Shown one piece after another: positions 27,961 through 36,989 of a stretch of 50,781 nucleotides of DNA. Origin of the DNA: Pseudoramibacter alactolyticus ATCC 23263 (GTDB taxonomy: Bacteria; Bacillota; Clostridia; Eubacteriales; Eubacteriaceae); assembly GCF_000185505.1 (NCBI RefSeq), contig NZ_GL622359.1:33554-84334 (forward strand), written 5' to 3'. Position 1 is the stretch's first letter; each line of letters opens with the position of its first letter. Both the position numbers and the translations under genes were made by a program. Under the pieces are notes generated by a model that saw only the letters and a program-made list of their open reading frames with translations, was not told where the DNA came from and did not search any database.

Positions 27961-28431
27961 ATGGAAAAATTTTTTAAAACCACATCGCCGGAGGCGACGG
28001 CCGGTTTGGGCGAAGCCCTGGGCCGCACACTGGCGGGCAGGAACGGACTGGTGTATCTCACCGGGGATTTGGGCGCCGGCAAAACCACGCTGATGCAAGG
28101 CATTGCATCGGGGCTCGGGCTTGACGCCCGGGTGACCAGCCCGACTTTTGCTCTGGTGAACGCATACGGCCGCGATGAAGAGGCGGTGTATCATATGGAT
28201 CTGTATCGGCTGGAGGATATGGACGAGCTGATGGAGATCGGCTTTGAGGATTTTCTGGCAGATGAAACCCTGATCTTTGTGGAGTGGCCGGATCTGCTGC
28301 TCAATGAAGGCTACGCACCGCTGGCGGCCATTGACCTGCGCCGGGATCCGGCGGATGCCGTGAGCCGAATCATTTGCTTTAAAACGGCGGATGCCTCTTT
28401 GGCAGAAAGGGTGGCCGAATTTGAAAGCTGA
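27961..28431 (+). CDS. tsaE: tRNA threonylcarbamoyladenosine biosynthesis ATPase TsaE
   Basis: 156 residues. Walker A is GDLGAGKTTLMQGIA, followed by VTSPTFALVNAY, the conserved HMDLYRL and FVEWPD, which together are diagnostic for TsaE. It is the ATPase of the complex that makes t6A37 of tRNA. TsaB and TsaD genes, often next to it, are absent here. The end overlaps the probable ispD start. Confidence 0.95.
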   Translation: MEKFFKTTSPEATAGLGEALGRTLAGRNGLVYLTGDLGAGKTTLMQGIASGLGLDARVTSPTFALVNAYGRDEEAVYHMDLYRLEDMDELMEIGFEDFLADETLIFVEWPDLLLNEGYAPLAAIDLRRDPADAVSRIICFKTADASLAERVAEFES

Positions 28432-29173
28432 GCGCGTTGAAAATACGGCAAAGGCTGGAACGGTAGACGGCAAGCGGCATTTTATTACGGCGGTGATTCC
28501 CGCCGCGGGACAGGGCAGCCGCATGAAGGCCGCGATGAACAAGCAATACCTGACCCTTGCCGGAAAGCCGATCCTCTCCTACGCGATCGATGCCTTCGAG
28601 GCCTGTGAATTGGTGAACGAAATCGTCGTCGTCATCAACGCGAATGAGCGAAATATTTTTCGCCGGGAGGTCACGGCGAGACGGCGCTACCGAAAACTAA
28701 AGACCGTGATCGGCGGAGACTGCCGTCAGGCATCGGTGCTCAACGGGCTTAAGGGAGCGGATCCCCGCTGCGATCTCGTAATGATCCACGACGGGGCGCG
28801 CCCGCTGATCAATCAGCAGCTCATTTTGAAGTGCATTGCCGAGACGCTGCGCACCAAAGCGACGGTGGTGGCGGTGCCGGCCAAAAACACCATTAAGGTG
28901 GTGCGCCAGGAGAACGGCACGGCGATTGTGGATCACACCCCGGACCGGGAAAACCTTTACGAGGTGCAGACCCCGCAGTCCTTTGATTATGCACTCATCA
29001 TGGCGGCCTACACCAAGGCCGCAGCCGACGGGGTGGCCGCGACAGACGATGCATCCTTGGTCGAGCATTACGGCGAGCCGGTAACCATCGTCCGCGGCTA
29101 TTACAATAACATCAAAATCACGACGCCGGAGGATCTGATGATCGCTGGTGCTGTGTTGGCCGTTCGGCCATAG
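28421..29173 (+). CDS. ispD: 2-C-methyl-D-erythritol 4-phosphate cytidylyltransferase
   Basis: About 250 residues. VIPAAGQGSRM is the CTP-binding motif, followed by MNKQYLTLAGKPI, VIGGDCRQASV, IHDGARPLI and TDDASLVEHYG, all conserved in IspD. It makes CDP-methylerythritol in the non-mevalonate isoprenoid route. The start is uncertain; TTG 28421 follows gaaagggtgg at good spacing and overlaps tsaE by 11 bases. An ATG at 28391 also exists in frame. Homology starts only at about VIPAAG, leaving a short non-conserved lead. Confidence 0.93.
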   Translation: MKAERVENTAKAGTVDGKRHFITAVIPAAGQGSRMKAAMNKQYLTLAGKPILSYAIDAFEACELVNEIVVVINANERNIFRREVTARRRYRKLKTVIGGDCRQASVLNGLKGADPRCDLVMIHDGARPLINQQLILKCIAETLRTKATVVAVPAKNTIKVVRQENGTAIVDHTPDRENLYEVQTPQSFDYALIMAAYTKAAADGVAATDDASLVEHYGEPVTIVRGYYNNIKITTPEDLMIAGAVLAVRP

Positions 29174-29274
29174 CTCTGACGCGACAGGCTCAGGCATATT
29201 CAACAACGAAATGCGCAATGCGCAGCGAATCAGTGAACAAGACAGTCGTACGACAGTCAATGGGAGGTTCTGCT

Positions 29275-30234
29275 ATGGAATTAAATGAAGAATTATTGGC
29301 GAGAATGGATTACCGTATGAATCAGGTGCGGTTCTTTGAAGAGAAAATTCGGGAATTGGTGGCTGACGGCGCTTTAAACGGCGCGGTGCATCTGGCCATC
29401 GGACAGGAAGCCTCGGACATCGGCGCGTGCCTGGCGCTGGATGCCGGCGACTGGGTGACGATGACCCATCGCTGTCACGGACAGGCCATCGCTTCCGGGA
29501 TGGAGGTGCGCAGGATGATGGCCGAGGTGCTGGGCAAAAAGAGCGGTCTCTGCGGCGGCAAAGCCGGCTCGCTTCATCTGGCGGATGCCTCGGTGCGGAA
29601 TCTGGGCGCGGCGGATGTGCCGGGTCAGGGGTTTAGCGTGGCCTGCGGTGCGGCGCTAACCCAGAAACTTCAGAAAACCGGCAACGCCGTGCTCTGTTTT
29701 GGCGGAGACGGAGCGGCCGATGAAGGCAGCTTTCACGAAGCGCTCAATCTCGCGGCGGTGTGGCAGCTGCCGGTGATCTTCTTCATCGAAAATAATTTTT
29801 ACAGCGGAACCACCGCCATTGAAGACCATATGAAAGGTGAACACATTGCCGACCGCGCCCATGCCTATGGCATGCCCGGCATCACCGTGGACGGCAATGA
29901 CGTGGTGGCGGTGTTTACCGCGGTGGATCAGGCGCGGGCCCATGTGAAAGAAGGCAACGGCCCGGCGCTGATCGAAGCACAGACCTATCGCCTTTGCGGC
30001 CACGACACGGCGGACCTCCAGCTTTACCGCCCCAAGGAAGAAGTGGAAGCCTGGGTGGAGAACGATCCCATTGTCCGATTTGAAGAACAGCTGCAGTCGG
30101 ATTTTCAAATGGCCCCTGAAGTGATTGATCAGCTTAAGAAAAACGCCAAGCGTTCGGTGGAGGAAGCAGCGGATTTCGCAATAAATGCCGATGAACCGGC
30201 GATGAGCGAAGTGATCACCGGTGTTTTCGCATAA
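29275..30234 (+). CDS. acoA: Thiamine-dependent 2-oxoacid/acetoin dehydrogenase E1, alpha subunit
   Basis: 319 residues from ATG 29275, preceded by gggagg; an in-frame upstream stretch to 29218 is not conserved. E1-alpha features: GAVHLAIGQEASDIGACLAL, THRCHGQAIASGM, GGKAGSLHL and the thiamine motif GDGAADEGSFHEALNLAA with IENNFYSG. Closest to acetoin:DCPIP oxidoreductase/AcoA-type E1 in general look. The 12-base gap to the beta subunit indicates one transcript. The expected E2 (lipoyl acyltransferase) gene is missing from the operon, so the acceptor for the hydroxyethyl group is uncertain. The symbol is tentative. Confidence 0.9.
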   Translation: MELNEELLARMDYRMNQVRFFEEKIRELVADGALNGAVHLAIGQEASDIGACLALDAGDWVTMTHRCHGQAIASGMEVRRMMAEVLGKKSGLCGGKAGSLHLADASVRNLGAADVPGQGFSVACGAALTQKLQKTGNAVLCFGGDGAADEGSFHEALNLAAVWQLPVIFFIENNFYSGTTAIEDHMKGEHIADRAHAYGMPGITVDGNDVVAVFTAVDQARAHVKEGNGPALIEAQTYRLCGHDTADLQLYRPKEEVEAWVENDPIVRFEEQLQSDFQMAPEVIDQLKKNAKRSVEEAADFAINADEPAMSEVITGVFA

Positions 30235-30246
30235 GGAGGCAGGACG

Positions 30247-31218
30247 ATGGAACTCAAAGAAATGACCTATAAAGAAGCGCTGAAATTGGCACTGAAAGAA
30301 ATGATGACTGCTGACGGCGACGTGGTGATCTTTGGCGAAGATGTGCGCCAGGGCGGCGGTGTGACGCTGGGGCTCGTTCAGGAATTCGGCGAAGCTCGGG
30401 TGATGGATACCCCGGCCAGCGAATCGGCAATGGTGGGCTGTGCCGTGGGGGCGGCCATGACGGGGCTGATCCCGGTGGTGGCGCTGCGCTCGATGGATCA
30501 GGCAGCGCTGGCATTGGGCGAAATCATCGGCGCAGCCGCGCGCACCGCCTATACCTCCGGCGGCCAGTATCACGTGCCGCTGACACTGCTCATTCCGACG
30601 GGGCTCGGCGACGGTGTGCGGCAGGCCGGTCAGACCTTGGAAGGGCTTTTCGCGCAGATTCCCGGGCTTAAAATCGTGGCGGCCTCGACTCCGGCTCAGG
30701 CCAAGGGGCTGCTCAAATCGGCGATTGCCGATCCCAATCCGGTCGTCTTTTTGATGAATCAGGACTTAATGGCTCTAAAAAGTCAGGTGCCGGCCAATGC
30801 GGATTATACCCTGCCGTTGGAAACGGCCTATGTGGAGCATCCCGGTGACGACATGACCATTGTGACTTGGGGCGCCTCGCTGGTGACAGTGCTCAAAGCG
30901 ATGGCCGAGCGGGACGATGTCTCGGCGGAAGTGATCAATCCGATGACCCTTGCGCCGATGGATATCGGCGCGGTGCTCGCTTCGGTGAAGCGGACCGGGC
31001 ACTTGTTGATTGTGCACGAAGGCAGTAAGACGGGCGGTATTGGGGCGGAAATAGCGGCGTCGGTGATCGAAAGCGACACCTTTGACTATCTCGAGGCGCC
31101 CATTGTCCGCCTGTGCGGTCTCGATACGCCAATGCCCTACAACCGCAGACTGCAGGATGTGGTTGCCCCTCAAAAAGAAGACGTGCTTCAGGCCATTGAC
31201 GACCTGTTGGATTTATAA
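30247..31218 (+). CDS. acoB: Thiamine-dependent 2-oxoacid/acetoin dehydrogenase E1, beta subunit
   Basis: 323 residues. MTYKEALKLALKEMM and VVIFGEDVRQGGGV begin the pyrimidine-binding domain; the E1-beta segments DTPASESAMVGCAVGAAMTGL, PVVALRSMD and the C-terminal HEGSKTGGIGAEIAA follow. In standard E1-beta the segment after GEDV is GVFGVTRGL or similar, with the gene product then recognising E2's subunit-binding domain. Next gene begins 20 bases later and carries two such binding domains, so the physical complex E1-alpha, E1-beta and that protein is likely. The symbol is tentative. Confidence 0.9.
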   Translation: MELKEMTYKEALKLALKEMMTADGDVVIFGEDVRQGGGVTLGLVQEFGEARVMDTPASESAMVGCAVGAAMTGLIPVVALRSMDQAALALGEIIGAAARTAYTSGGQYHVPLTLLIPTGLGDGVRQAGQTLEGLFAQIPGLKIVAASTPAQAKGLLKSAIADPNPVVFLMNQDLMALKSQVPANADYTLPLETAYVEHPGDDMTIVTWGASLVTVLKAMAERDDVSAEVINPMTLAPMDIGAVLASVKRTGHLLIVHEGSKTGGIGAEIAASVIESDTFDYLEAPIVRLCGLDTPMPYNRRLQDVVAPQKEDVLQAIDDLLDL

Positions 31219-31238
31219 ACTGCGGGAAGGAGCGAAGC

Positions 31239-33458
31239 ATGACAGATCAAAATCAGCCGAAGGGCAATGAACGGCTTTCTTTGAGAAATCTCGGACAGCG
31301 CAAACGGGAGGTTCATCCTCGTGAAAACAATCTGCGCTCGACCCCGGCGGCCCGCCGCTACGCCCGGGAAAAGGGCATCGATCTCAGCAAACTGGACGGT
31401 TTTTTCGGGAATCGGCGCATCACCGAGAAAGACATCGATCTTTACCTCGAAAAAAAACGCATAGTTCAAAAGCGGGTGCACAAAGATCAGGCACATGAAG
31501 TGCGTGAAAGCCTGCCGGCGGAACCGGCCGCCGAAGAAGATGAAGGCATTTCGCCCCTGGCACGGAAACTGGCCGAAAAGCTGCACGTGGATTATCATAA
31601 GATTGAAAGCGGCAGCGGCCCCGAGGGACGTATCCTGCGCCGCGATATCAGGGAGGCGGCACAAAAGGCCGCGGAGGACGGCGCTGAGCCGGAAAGCGAC
31701 GCGGCAGATGCGTCTGAAAGTTTAAAAGCATCGGCCGAGTCGGAAGCGCTACCAAAAGAATCAATCGATGAAACGGCGATGGCGGATGGGCCGGCCGCCG
31801 AAGCGGATTCGGCAGACGAAGCGGGCACAGGCGCGCCGAACGGCGTTGAAATGCCGGATGCCACTGCAGAAAGTGATAAAGCATCTGCAGCGGCGTCGGA
31901 TTTGGTGAGAAACCGGGATCGAAGGAGACTTGCCGCCAAGATGTCGGCAGATGAATTGGCGTCGGCCGATTTTAATCCGGAAATGGCCCCGGACTATACC
32001 AAGATCATCAATCTTGGCGTGGCGGCCAAGGCCGATCCGGATTCCGAACGGGATTTTGATGCTGTCGTGCTGGGCGGCGGTGCGGCCGGCATTGCCGCGG
32101 CGATCGCGGCCGGACGCAAGGGCTTTAAGACCGCGCTGGTCGCGGAAAATTTCGGCGGCGGCTTTTTGTACGGTGGCGCGGTGGAGGCGCGATTCCTCTA
32201 CGAAAACGCCAAACTGATCCGATCCTGCATCGGCGCAAGGCGCAACAAGGGCATTGTCGTTGACAAGCTGTCCCTGGATATGCAGGTGATGGGGAGTGAA
32301 AAGCAGCGTGCGGTGGATTACGAAGCGGCGGTGCTGCGCAGCGATTTGATGGACGCCGGCGTGCGCGTGTTTGAGGGCGCGGGCCGGCCTCTGGCGCCGG
32401 GCTTTATCGACGTGAAAGACGAGGGAGGCCGCCAGGAGCGCCTCAACTGGCGAAAGCTTATCGTGGCGACGGGCACCCTGCCCCAGCCGGCGGCTTTTAT
32501 GGAAGATTATGACGAGGTGATTACGGACAGGACGATCTTCAATCTCGACCAGATCCCCCAGGAGCTGACGATCATCGGCGACGGCCCTATCGTTTGCGAG
32601 GTGGCTTCGATTTACGCGACGATGGGCTCCCGGGTGTCCATTATTACCGCGGCAGACAATGTTTTAAAGGGCCTCGACGCTCAGATCATCAACCGCCTGG
32701 AAGAACAGATGAAGCGCAGCGGCATCGGCGTGCACACCCGGGTGAAGCCCGTCGATGTCTATAAAGACTCGCTGGGGGCCATCCATATCGAACTGGCGGA
32801 CACCGACGCGAAGCCGGCGGCAAACGGCCGCTATCCTAAAATCACCACGGTGATCTCGTCGGCGATTTACGTTGCCTCGGAATACCGGGTGAATACCCGT
32901 GGTCTCGATGCGCTGCGTCTCGATATCGACGAGGGGCGCATCGTCATCGATGAATTTGGCAGGACCTCGGTGGCCAATGTGTATGCCATTGGAGAAGCGA
33001 CAGGCCGGTGCACCCTGGCGCATCAGGGGCGGGCCATGGCCCAGATGGTGGTGGACAACATCGCCCTCGAAGCAGAAGGCAGCAAATTGCGCGCCATTGA
33101 TTTCACGCAGGTGCCGGTTTGCATTCACGCGTTTCCGGAGGTGGCGACCATCGGTCTCGACACCCGTCGGGCCGGCGTGGCCCATGAGGATGTGCGCTTC
33201 GGCCTTGCGCCGCTGGGCAGCGAGCCCGGCAGCCTCTTTGACGAGGATAAGCAGGGCTTCGTGAAGGTGATCGTCGATGGGGAAACCCGGGAAATTCTCG
33301 GGGTGCACATCATCGGCGAAGAGGCCTGCGGACTCCTCGGGCAGGTGCAGGCACTGATGGCGATGCGGGGCACCGACGCCGATATGGCGCGGATCGTCAA
33401 TCCGGCGCCGAGTTTGGCGCAGGCCGTTCAAAACGCTTTTGACAAAATTGACGCATGA
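31239..33458 (+). CDS. Two peripheral-subunit-binding domains fused to a lipoamide-dehydrogenase-like flavoprotein lacking the redox cysteines
   Basis: 739 residues. Two E3/E1-binding domains are visible: TPAARRYAREKGIDLSKL near 28-65 and SPLARKLAEKLHVDYHKI with EGRILRRDI near 104-140. An Ala/Glu/Ser-rich linker runs to about 230. From 270 on it is built like lipoamide dehydrogenase: FAD motif VVLGGGAAGIAAA, NAD motif IIGDGPIVCEVAS near 447, and VYAIGEATG near 582. The disulfide motif, normally CLNVGC, reads FLYGGA near 306, so both cysteines are gone. The C-terminal catalytic HPTLSE reads NPAPSLAQ, losing His and Glu. No lipoyl domain and no acyltransferase domain are present. It cannot reoxidise lipoamide by the known mechanism. 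It may take electrons straight from E1, or act as a scaffold. The only in-operon partners are the E1 subunits. Confidence 0.88.
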   Translation: MTDQNQPKGNERLSLRNLGQRKREVHPRENNLRSTPAARRYAREKGIDLSKLDGFFGNRRITEKDIDLYLEKKRIVQKRVHKDQAHEVRESLPAEPAAEEDEGISPLARKLAEKLHVDYHKIESGSGPEGRILRRDIREAAQKAAEDGAEPESDAADASESLKASAESEALPKESIDETAMADGPAAEADSADEAGTGAPNGVEMPDATAESDKASAAASDLVRNRDRRRLAAKMSADELASADFNPEMAPDYTKIINLGVAAKADPDSERDFDAVVLGGGAAGIAAAIAAGRKGFKTALVAENFGGGFLYGGAVEARFLYENAKLIRSCIGARRNKGIVVDKLSLDMQVMGSEKQRAVDYEAAVLRSDLMDAGVRVFEGAGRPLAPGFIDVKDEGGRQERLNWRKLIVATGTLPQPAAFMEDYDEVITDRTIFNLDQIPQELTIIGDGPIVCEVASIYATMGSRVSIITAADNVLKGLDAQIINRLEEQMKRSGIGVHTRVKPVDVYKDSLGAIHIELADTDAKPAANGRYPKITTVISSAIYVASEYRVNTRGLDALRLDIDEGRIVIDEFGRTSVANVYAIGEATGRCTLAHQGRAMAQMVVDNIALEAEGSKLRAIDFTQVPVCIHAFPEVATIGLDTRRAGVAHEDVRFGLAPLGSEPGSLFDEDKQGFVKVIVDGETREILGVHIIGEEACGLLGQVQALMAMRGTDADMARIVNPAPSLAQAVQNAFDKIDA

Positions 33459-33483
33459 CAGACATTGAAGGAGGCAAGCATTC

Positions 33484-35073
33484 ATGACGAACCAATCCCA
33501 TTCCGAACGGGAAACCATTGTCGTTCTCGATTTCGGCGGTCAGTACAAGCAGCTGATCGCCAGGCGCGTGCGGGAATGCCATGTGTATTGTGAGATCCAT
33601 TCGTATCAAACCGGCCTTGAAACGCTCAAAGCGATGAATCCCAAAGGCATCATCCTGACCGGCGGGCCCAACAGCGTTTACGATCCGGCCTCTCCGGCCT
33701 ATCCCCAAGAACTCTTTGAAGCCGGCATTCCGATCCTCGGCATCTGCTACGGCTCGCAGCTGATGGCCTATCAATGCGGCGGCCGGGTGGAGACGGCGCC
33801 CGCCAGTGAATACGGCCGCACCGATCTAACCATCGACAGCGCTGGCGGCCATTTATTGGCCGATGTGACGCCGGAGACGACCTGTTGGATGAGCCACACC
33901 GATTATATTGCCGCGGCGCCCGAAGGGTTTGCCGTGACGGCCCACACCGCGAATTGTCCGGTGGCGGCGATGGAAGATCCGGCGCGAAATCTTTACGCGG
34001 TGCAGTTTCATCCGGAGGTGGCGCACACCCCGGAGGGTACGAAGATGCTGCGCAATTTTGTGATCGATATCTGCGGCTGCGCCGGCAGCTGGCAGATGGA
34101 TGCCTTTGTGGACCATACCGTCGTGGCGCTGCGGGAAAAGATCGGCAGCGACCGGGTGCTGCTCGGCCTGTCCGGCGGGGTAGACTCCACCGTGGCGGCG
34201 GTGCTGCTCTCCCGGGCCGTCGGCAAGCAGCTGACCTGCGTTTTTGTGGATCACGGGCTGATGCGCAAAAACGAGGGCGATGAAGTGGAGGCCGTGTTCG
34301 GGCCGGATGGCGACTTTGATCTGAACTTTATTCGGGTGAACGCCGGAGATCAGTATTTTAAAGCCCTAAAAGGAGTCATTGATCCGGAACAGAAGCGCAA
34401 GATCATCGGCGCTCTTTTTGTTGAAATTTTTGGCGCAGAGGCGAAAAAGCTGGCCGCTCAGGGCGGCTTTAAATACATGGCCCAGGGCACAATCTATCCC
34501 GACGTGGTGGAAAGCGGCGTCGGCAGCGGCGGCGCGGTGATCAAATCCCATCACAACGTCGGCGGTCTGCCCAAAGAAATGGTGACGGATCTCGGCTTTG
34601 AAGAAACGCCGATCGAACCGCTGCGCGATCTTTTTAAGGACGAAGTGCGCCGGGCCGGACTGGAGCTGGGCATCCCGGCGCATCTGGTGTATCGCCAGCC
34701 TTTCCCGGGGCCGGGTCTCGGCGTGCGCATCGTGGGCGAAGTGACGCCGGAAAAGGTGGCCATCACCCAGGAAGCGGATGCAATCTTTCGCGAAGAGCTC
34801 GCCAACGCCGGCATCGACACCGGCGCGGGGCAGTTTTTTGCGGCGCTTTCCAACCTGCGGTCAGTAGGCGTGATGGGCGACGGCCGGACCTACGATTATG
34901 CCGTGGTGCTGCGCGGGGTGCTCACCGCCGACTTTATGACGGCCGAGGCCGCGGAAATCCCGTGGCCGGTGCTGCAGACCTGCATGAACCGGATTATCAA
35001 CGAGGTGAAGGGCGTCAATCGCGTGATGTATGACCTGACGTCGAAGCCCCCGGGAACGATTGAGTTTGAATAA
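33484..35073 (+). CDS. guaA: GMP synthase (glutamine-hydrolysing)
   Basis: 529 residues, complete. Amidotransferase domain with VLDFGGQYKQLIARR, the nucleophile in GICYGSQ, and His/Glu in AVQFHPEV; ATP-pyrophosphatase with LSGGVDST; the dimerisation domain ends in SKPPGTIEFE. It converts XMP to GMP. It is followed at its stop codon by an AT-rich island; the 3' end of guaA is a known integration site for genomic islands and conjugative elements. The gene remains intact after the insertion. Confidence 0.97.
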   Translation: MTNQSHSERETIVVLDFGGQYKQLIARRVRECHVYCEIHSYQTGLETLKAMNPKGIILTGGPNSVYDPASPAYPQELFEAGIPILGICYGSQLMAYQCGGRVETAPASEYGRTDLTIDSAGGHLLADVTPETTCWMSHTDYIAAAPEGFAVTAHTANCPVAAMEDPARNLYAVQFHPEVAHTPEGTKMLRNFVIDICGCAGSWQMDAFVDHTVVALREKIGSDRVLLGLSGGVDSTVAAVLLSRAVGKQLTCVFVDHGLMRKNEGDEVEAVFGPDGDFDLNFIRVNAGDQYFKALKGVIDPEQKRKIIGALFVEIFGAEAKKLAAQGGFKYMAQGTIYPDVVESGVGSGGAVIKSHHNVGGLPKEMVTDLGFEETPIEPLRDLFKDEVRRAGLELGIPAHLVYRQPFPGPGLGVRIVGEVTPEKVAITQEADAIFREELANAGIDTGAGQFFAALSNLRSVGVMGDGRTYDYAVVLRGVLTADFMTAEAAEIPWPVLQTCMNRIINEVKGVNRVMYDLTSKPPGTIEFE

Positions 35074-35260
35074 CAGAAGCAAATATGCTACTTTTATAAA
35101 ACTGTTGAAAATACAGCTTTTAAACGGTTTAAATATAGAAAAATTCTCTAAATGATACTGTTTTGATACTAAAAGCAAGAAAAAGCAGGTCTGAAAGGGA
35201 GTTGTTGAATTTAGGTAAATAGTTTAGAAAGCCTTCCATCATTTTGGTGGAAGGCTTTTG
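35059..35260 (+). repeat. Left junction of the guaA island (att-like direct repeat)
   Basis: 35059-35091 covers the last codons and stop of guaA plus 18 bases, and repeats at 50546-50578 with 24 of 33 identical; all nine differences are transitions and the four codons I-E-F-E are kept. A second shared block at 35154-35210 (gatactgttttgatac onward) matches 50647-50703, and a shared terminator follows at 35229. The second block is a decayed copy of a small coding remnant (YCFDTK, later a stop) that is open at the right end. The stretch 35074-35389 holds no other gene that I can support. Confidence 0.75.
35229..35260 (+). terminator. Rho-independent terminator after guaA / left junction
   Basis: aagccttcca (35229-35238) and tggaaggctt (35248-35257) form a perfect 10-bp stem followed by tttg. 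Nearly the same sequence starts at 50757 at the right edge of the window. Confidence 0.88.
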
Positions 35261-35389
35261 TGGATATAGTGATTTATAAATTTATATTCGTGGGGATGTA
35301 TCCTTTAAAATTTGTACGAATACTGTAGGGTAGTAAAAGAAATCTTCCTCTATACTAAAATAAACTGAAAGAAAGGAGGAAAACCAAAA

Positions 35390-36232
35390 ATGAATATTAT
35401 TAAGTCGTTTAACAGCACGATTGATTATCTTGAAACCGTTCTTGATGATGAAATCAATGAAAAGAGAGTAAGTCAGTTATCCGGATATTCTTATTCAATG
35501 TTCAGTCGCTTGTTTTCTATTTTAACTGAAACAACACTTTCGGAATATTTAAGAAGCAGAAGATTAACGGAAGCTGCCATTATATTAAGAGATACAGATG
35601 AAAAAATCATTGATGTTGCATTCAAGTTTGGATATGAGTCATCGGATTCGTTTGGAACAGCATTTAAGAATTTTCATGGATTTACTCCTTCAGAGGTAAG
35701 AAATGGGAAACCGTTCAAATTAGTTTCACGAGTACAGTTGGCATTAAGTGTAAGAGGAGGGAGAAGTATGAATATTACAATTCAAAAGAAAAAAGCATTT
35801 ACAGTTGCAGGTGTAAATGAACAAAACATCAATTCGTCATTGTGTCCGAGTGTTTGGGATAAACTATATAAAAAATATAGTCATGATGAATTAGCAATGC
35901 TTGGAGAAGGACGAAGCGTAGGTATTTGTCATGATGTAGAAAGCCCAAATTCTATAAATTATATGGCGGGTTATATCGTTAATGATATAGATAAAGCAAG
36001 AAGTATGGACTTAGATGTTTTGGAAGTTGAAGAAGCAGAGTATGCTGTTGTTGAGCTGACAGGAAGTGTTCCGGAGTGTATTCATAACGGGTGGAAATAT
36101 GCGATGGAAGTATTCTTTCCGGAGCATGGCTATGTTCATTCAGGGAAACCCGACTTTGAATATTATTATGAAGGTGATATGCATAGCAAAGACTATAAAA
36201 TGGAACTTTGGATTCCGATATGTAAATCTTAA
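35390..36232 (+). CDS. AraC-family regulator with GyrI-like effector-binding domain
   Basis: 280 residues, after gaaaggagg. The AraC DNA-binding part comes first: RVSQLSGYSYSMFSRLFS and KIIDVAFKFGYESSDSFGTAF followed by HGFTPSEVR. The C-terminal ~150 residues form a GyrI-like/BmrR-type ligand domain (FTVAGVNEQN, AGYIVNDIDK, YAVVELTGSVPE, FEYYYEGDM, MELWIPI). Rob/SoxS-like regulators of this architecture respond to small hydrophobic drugs. First gene of the island; no obvious target next to it. Confidence 0.92.
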   Translation: MNIIKSFNSTIDYLETVLDDEINEKRVSQLSGYSYSMFSRLFSILTETTLSEYLRSRRLTEAAIILRDTDEKIIDVAFKFGYESSDSFGTAFKNFHGFTPSEVRNGKPFKLVSRVQLALSVRGGRSMNITIQKKKAFTVAGVNEQNINSSLCPSVWDKLYKKYSHDELAMLGEGRSVGICHDVESPNSINYMAGYIVNDIDKARSMDLDVLEVEEAEYAVVELTGSVPECIHNGWKYAMEVFFPEHGYVHSGKPDFEYYYEGDMHSKDYKMELWIPICKS

Positions 36233-36268
36233 CAAATAAGCAGTTTATTAGGTCAATTAGATTCTTAT

Positions 36269-36317
36269 AAAAAGCACATGGCTCGAAGAGTAAAATTTTT
36301 CAGCTATGTGCTTTTTC
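36269..36317 (+). terminator. Terminator after the AraC/GyrI gene
   Basis: aaaaagcacatggct (36269-36283) pairs with agctatgtgcttttt (36302-36316) with one mismatch; the T-run closes the stem. Confidence 0.8.
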
Positions 36318-36322
36318 TGTGC

Positions 36323-36789
36323 TTATTTTATTTCCGGTGGGACTTTGGCATTTATTCCGCTTTTATAGAATTTTACATTGCTTTCTTCAAAGGGAACATA
36401 ATCTTTTTTCAGACTTTCAGGATAATTTGCTTTCCAATCTTGCAGTGCCTCTTTTGTAATTTCGTTATTTTCATACTTCTCTTTCATTTTCTGCCATTCT
36501 TCAAGCATGCCACGTATTTCAAAATAGTGTCACTGCCAAAATAGATGGTGGTAGTGTATCCGGGATCTTCGTCGTTCATAATAACCGGCCTGATATTAAC
36601 CTCAATGCGGCCGCTAAGCTTAAACAAGAATCGCATAAGATCATGTTCCGTATAGGGATAGGCAGGTTCTTTCAGATAATTTTTATTTACATGGAGTGCA
36701 GCGGAAATATTTTCCAAAAATCCACAAGAATATTCCGTGAAACGGGAACCTGTGGATTTTTTGTTTGCCAAAAATATGGAAGCTGACAA
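36323..36789 (-). pseudogene. Hypothetical gene remnant in two frames
   Basis: Two overlapping leftward reading frames look like one protein broken by a frameshift near 36500. The first (36789 to 36484) ends in IEVNIRPVIMNDEDPGYTT and TIYFGSDTILKYV; the second (36508 to 36323) gives WQKMKEKYENNEITKEALQDW, cut here for length, and ends VPPEIK. Composition and charge pattern suggest real coding, but I do not recognise the family. The TTG at 36789 is a poor start, so the 5' end is probably lost too. The stretch from 36790 to 36989 shows no gene. Confidence 0.45.
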
Positions 36790-36989
36790 AAGCTCGATTA
36801 AAGCGAATTTAATTAAAATATATTATTTAAATGAATTTGTAAAAAGGCGTGCCGTCTTGTCAATAAGGGAGTAATGCATTTTGATCGCATAAAACTCGGG
36901 AAAGACAAAAGAAAGGCCATTTGCAGCCAAGATGCGGTTGCTGTGTCGAAGAAGGCGATCATATCAAGTAAAAACAAGAAAGGAATCTT

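Noticed and set aside
29656-30573. 305-residue minus-strand open frame across acoA/acoB
   Set aside because: Spans the boundary of two well-supported plus-strand genes and is rich in His, Arg and Ala as expected from reverse reading.
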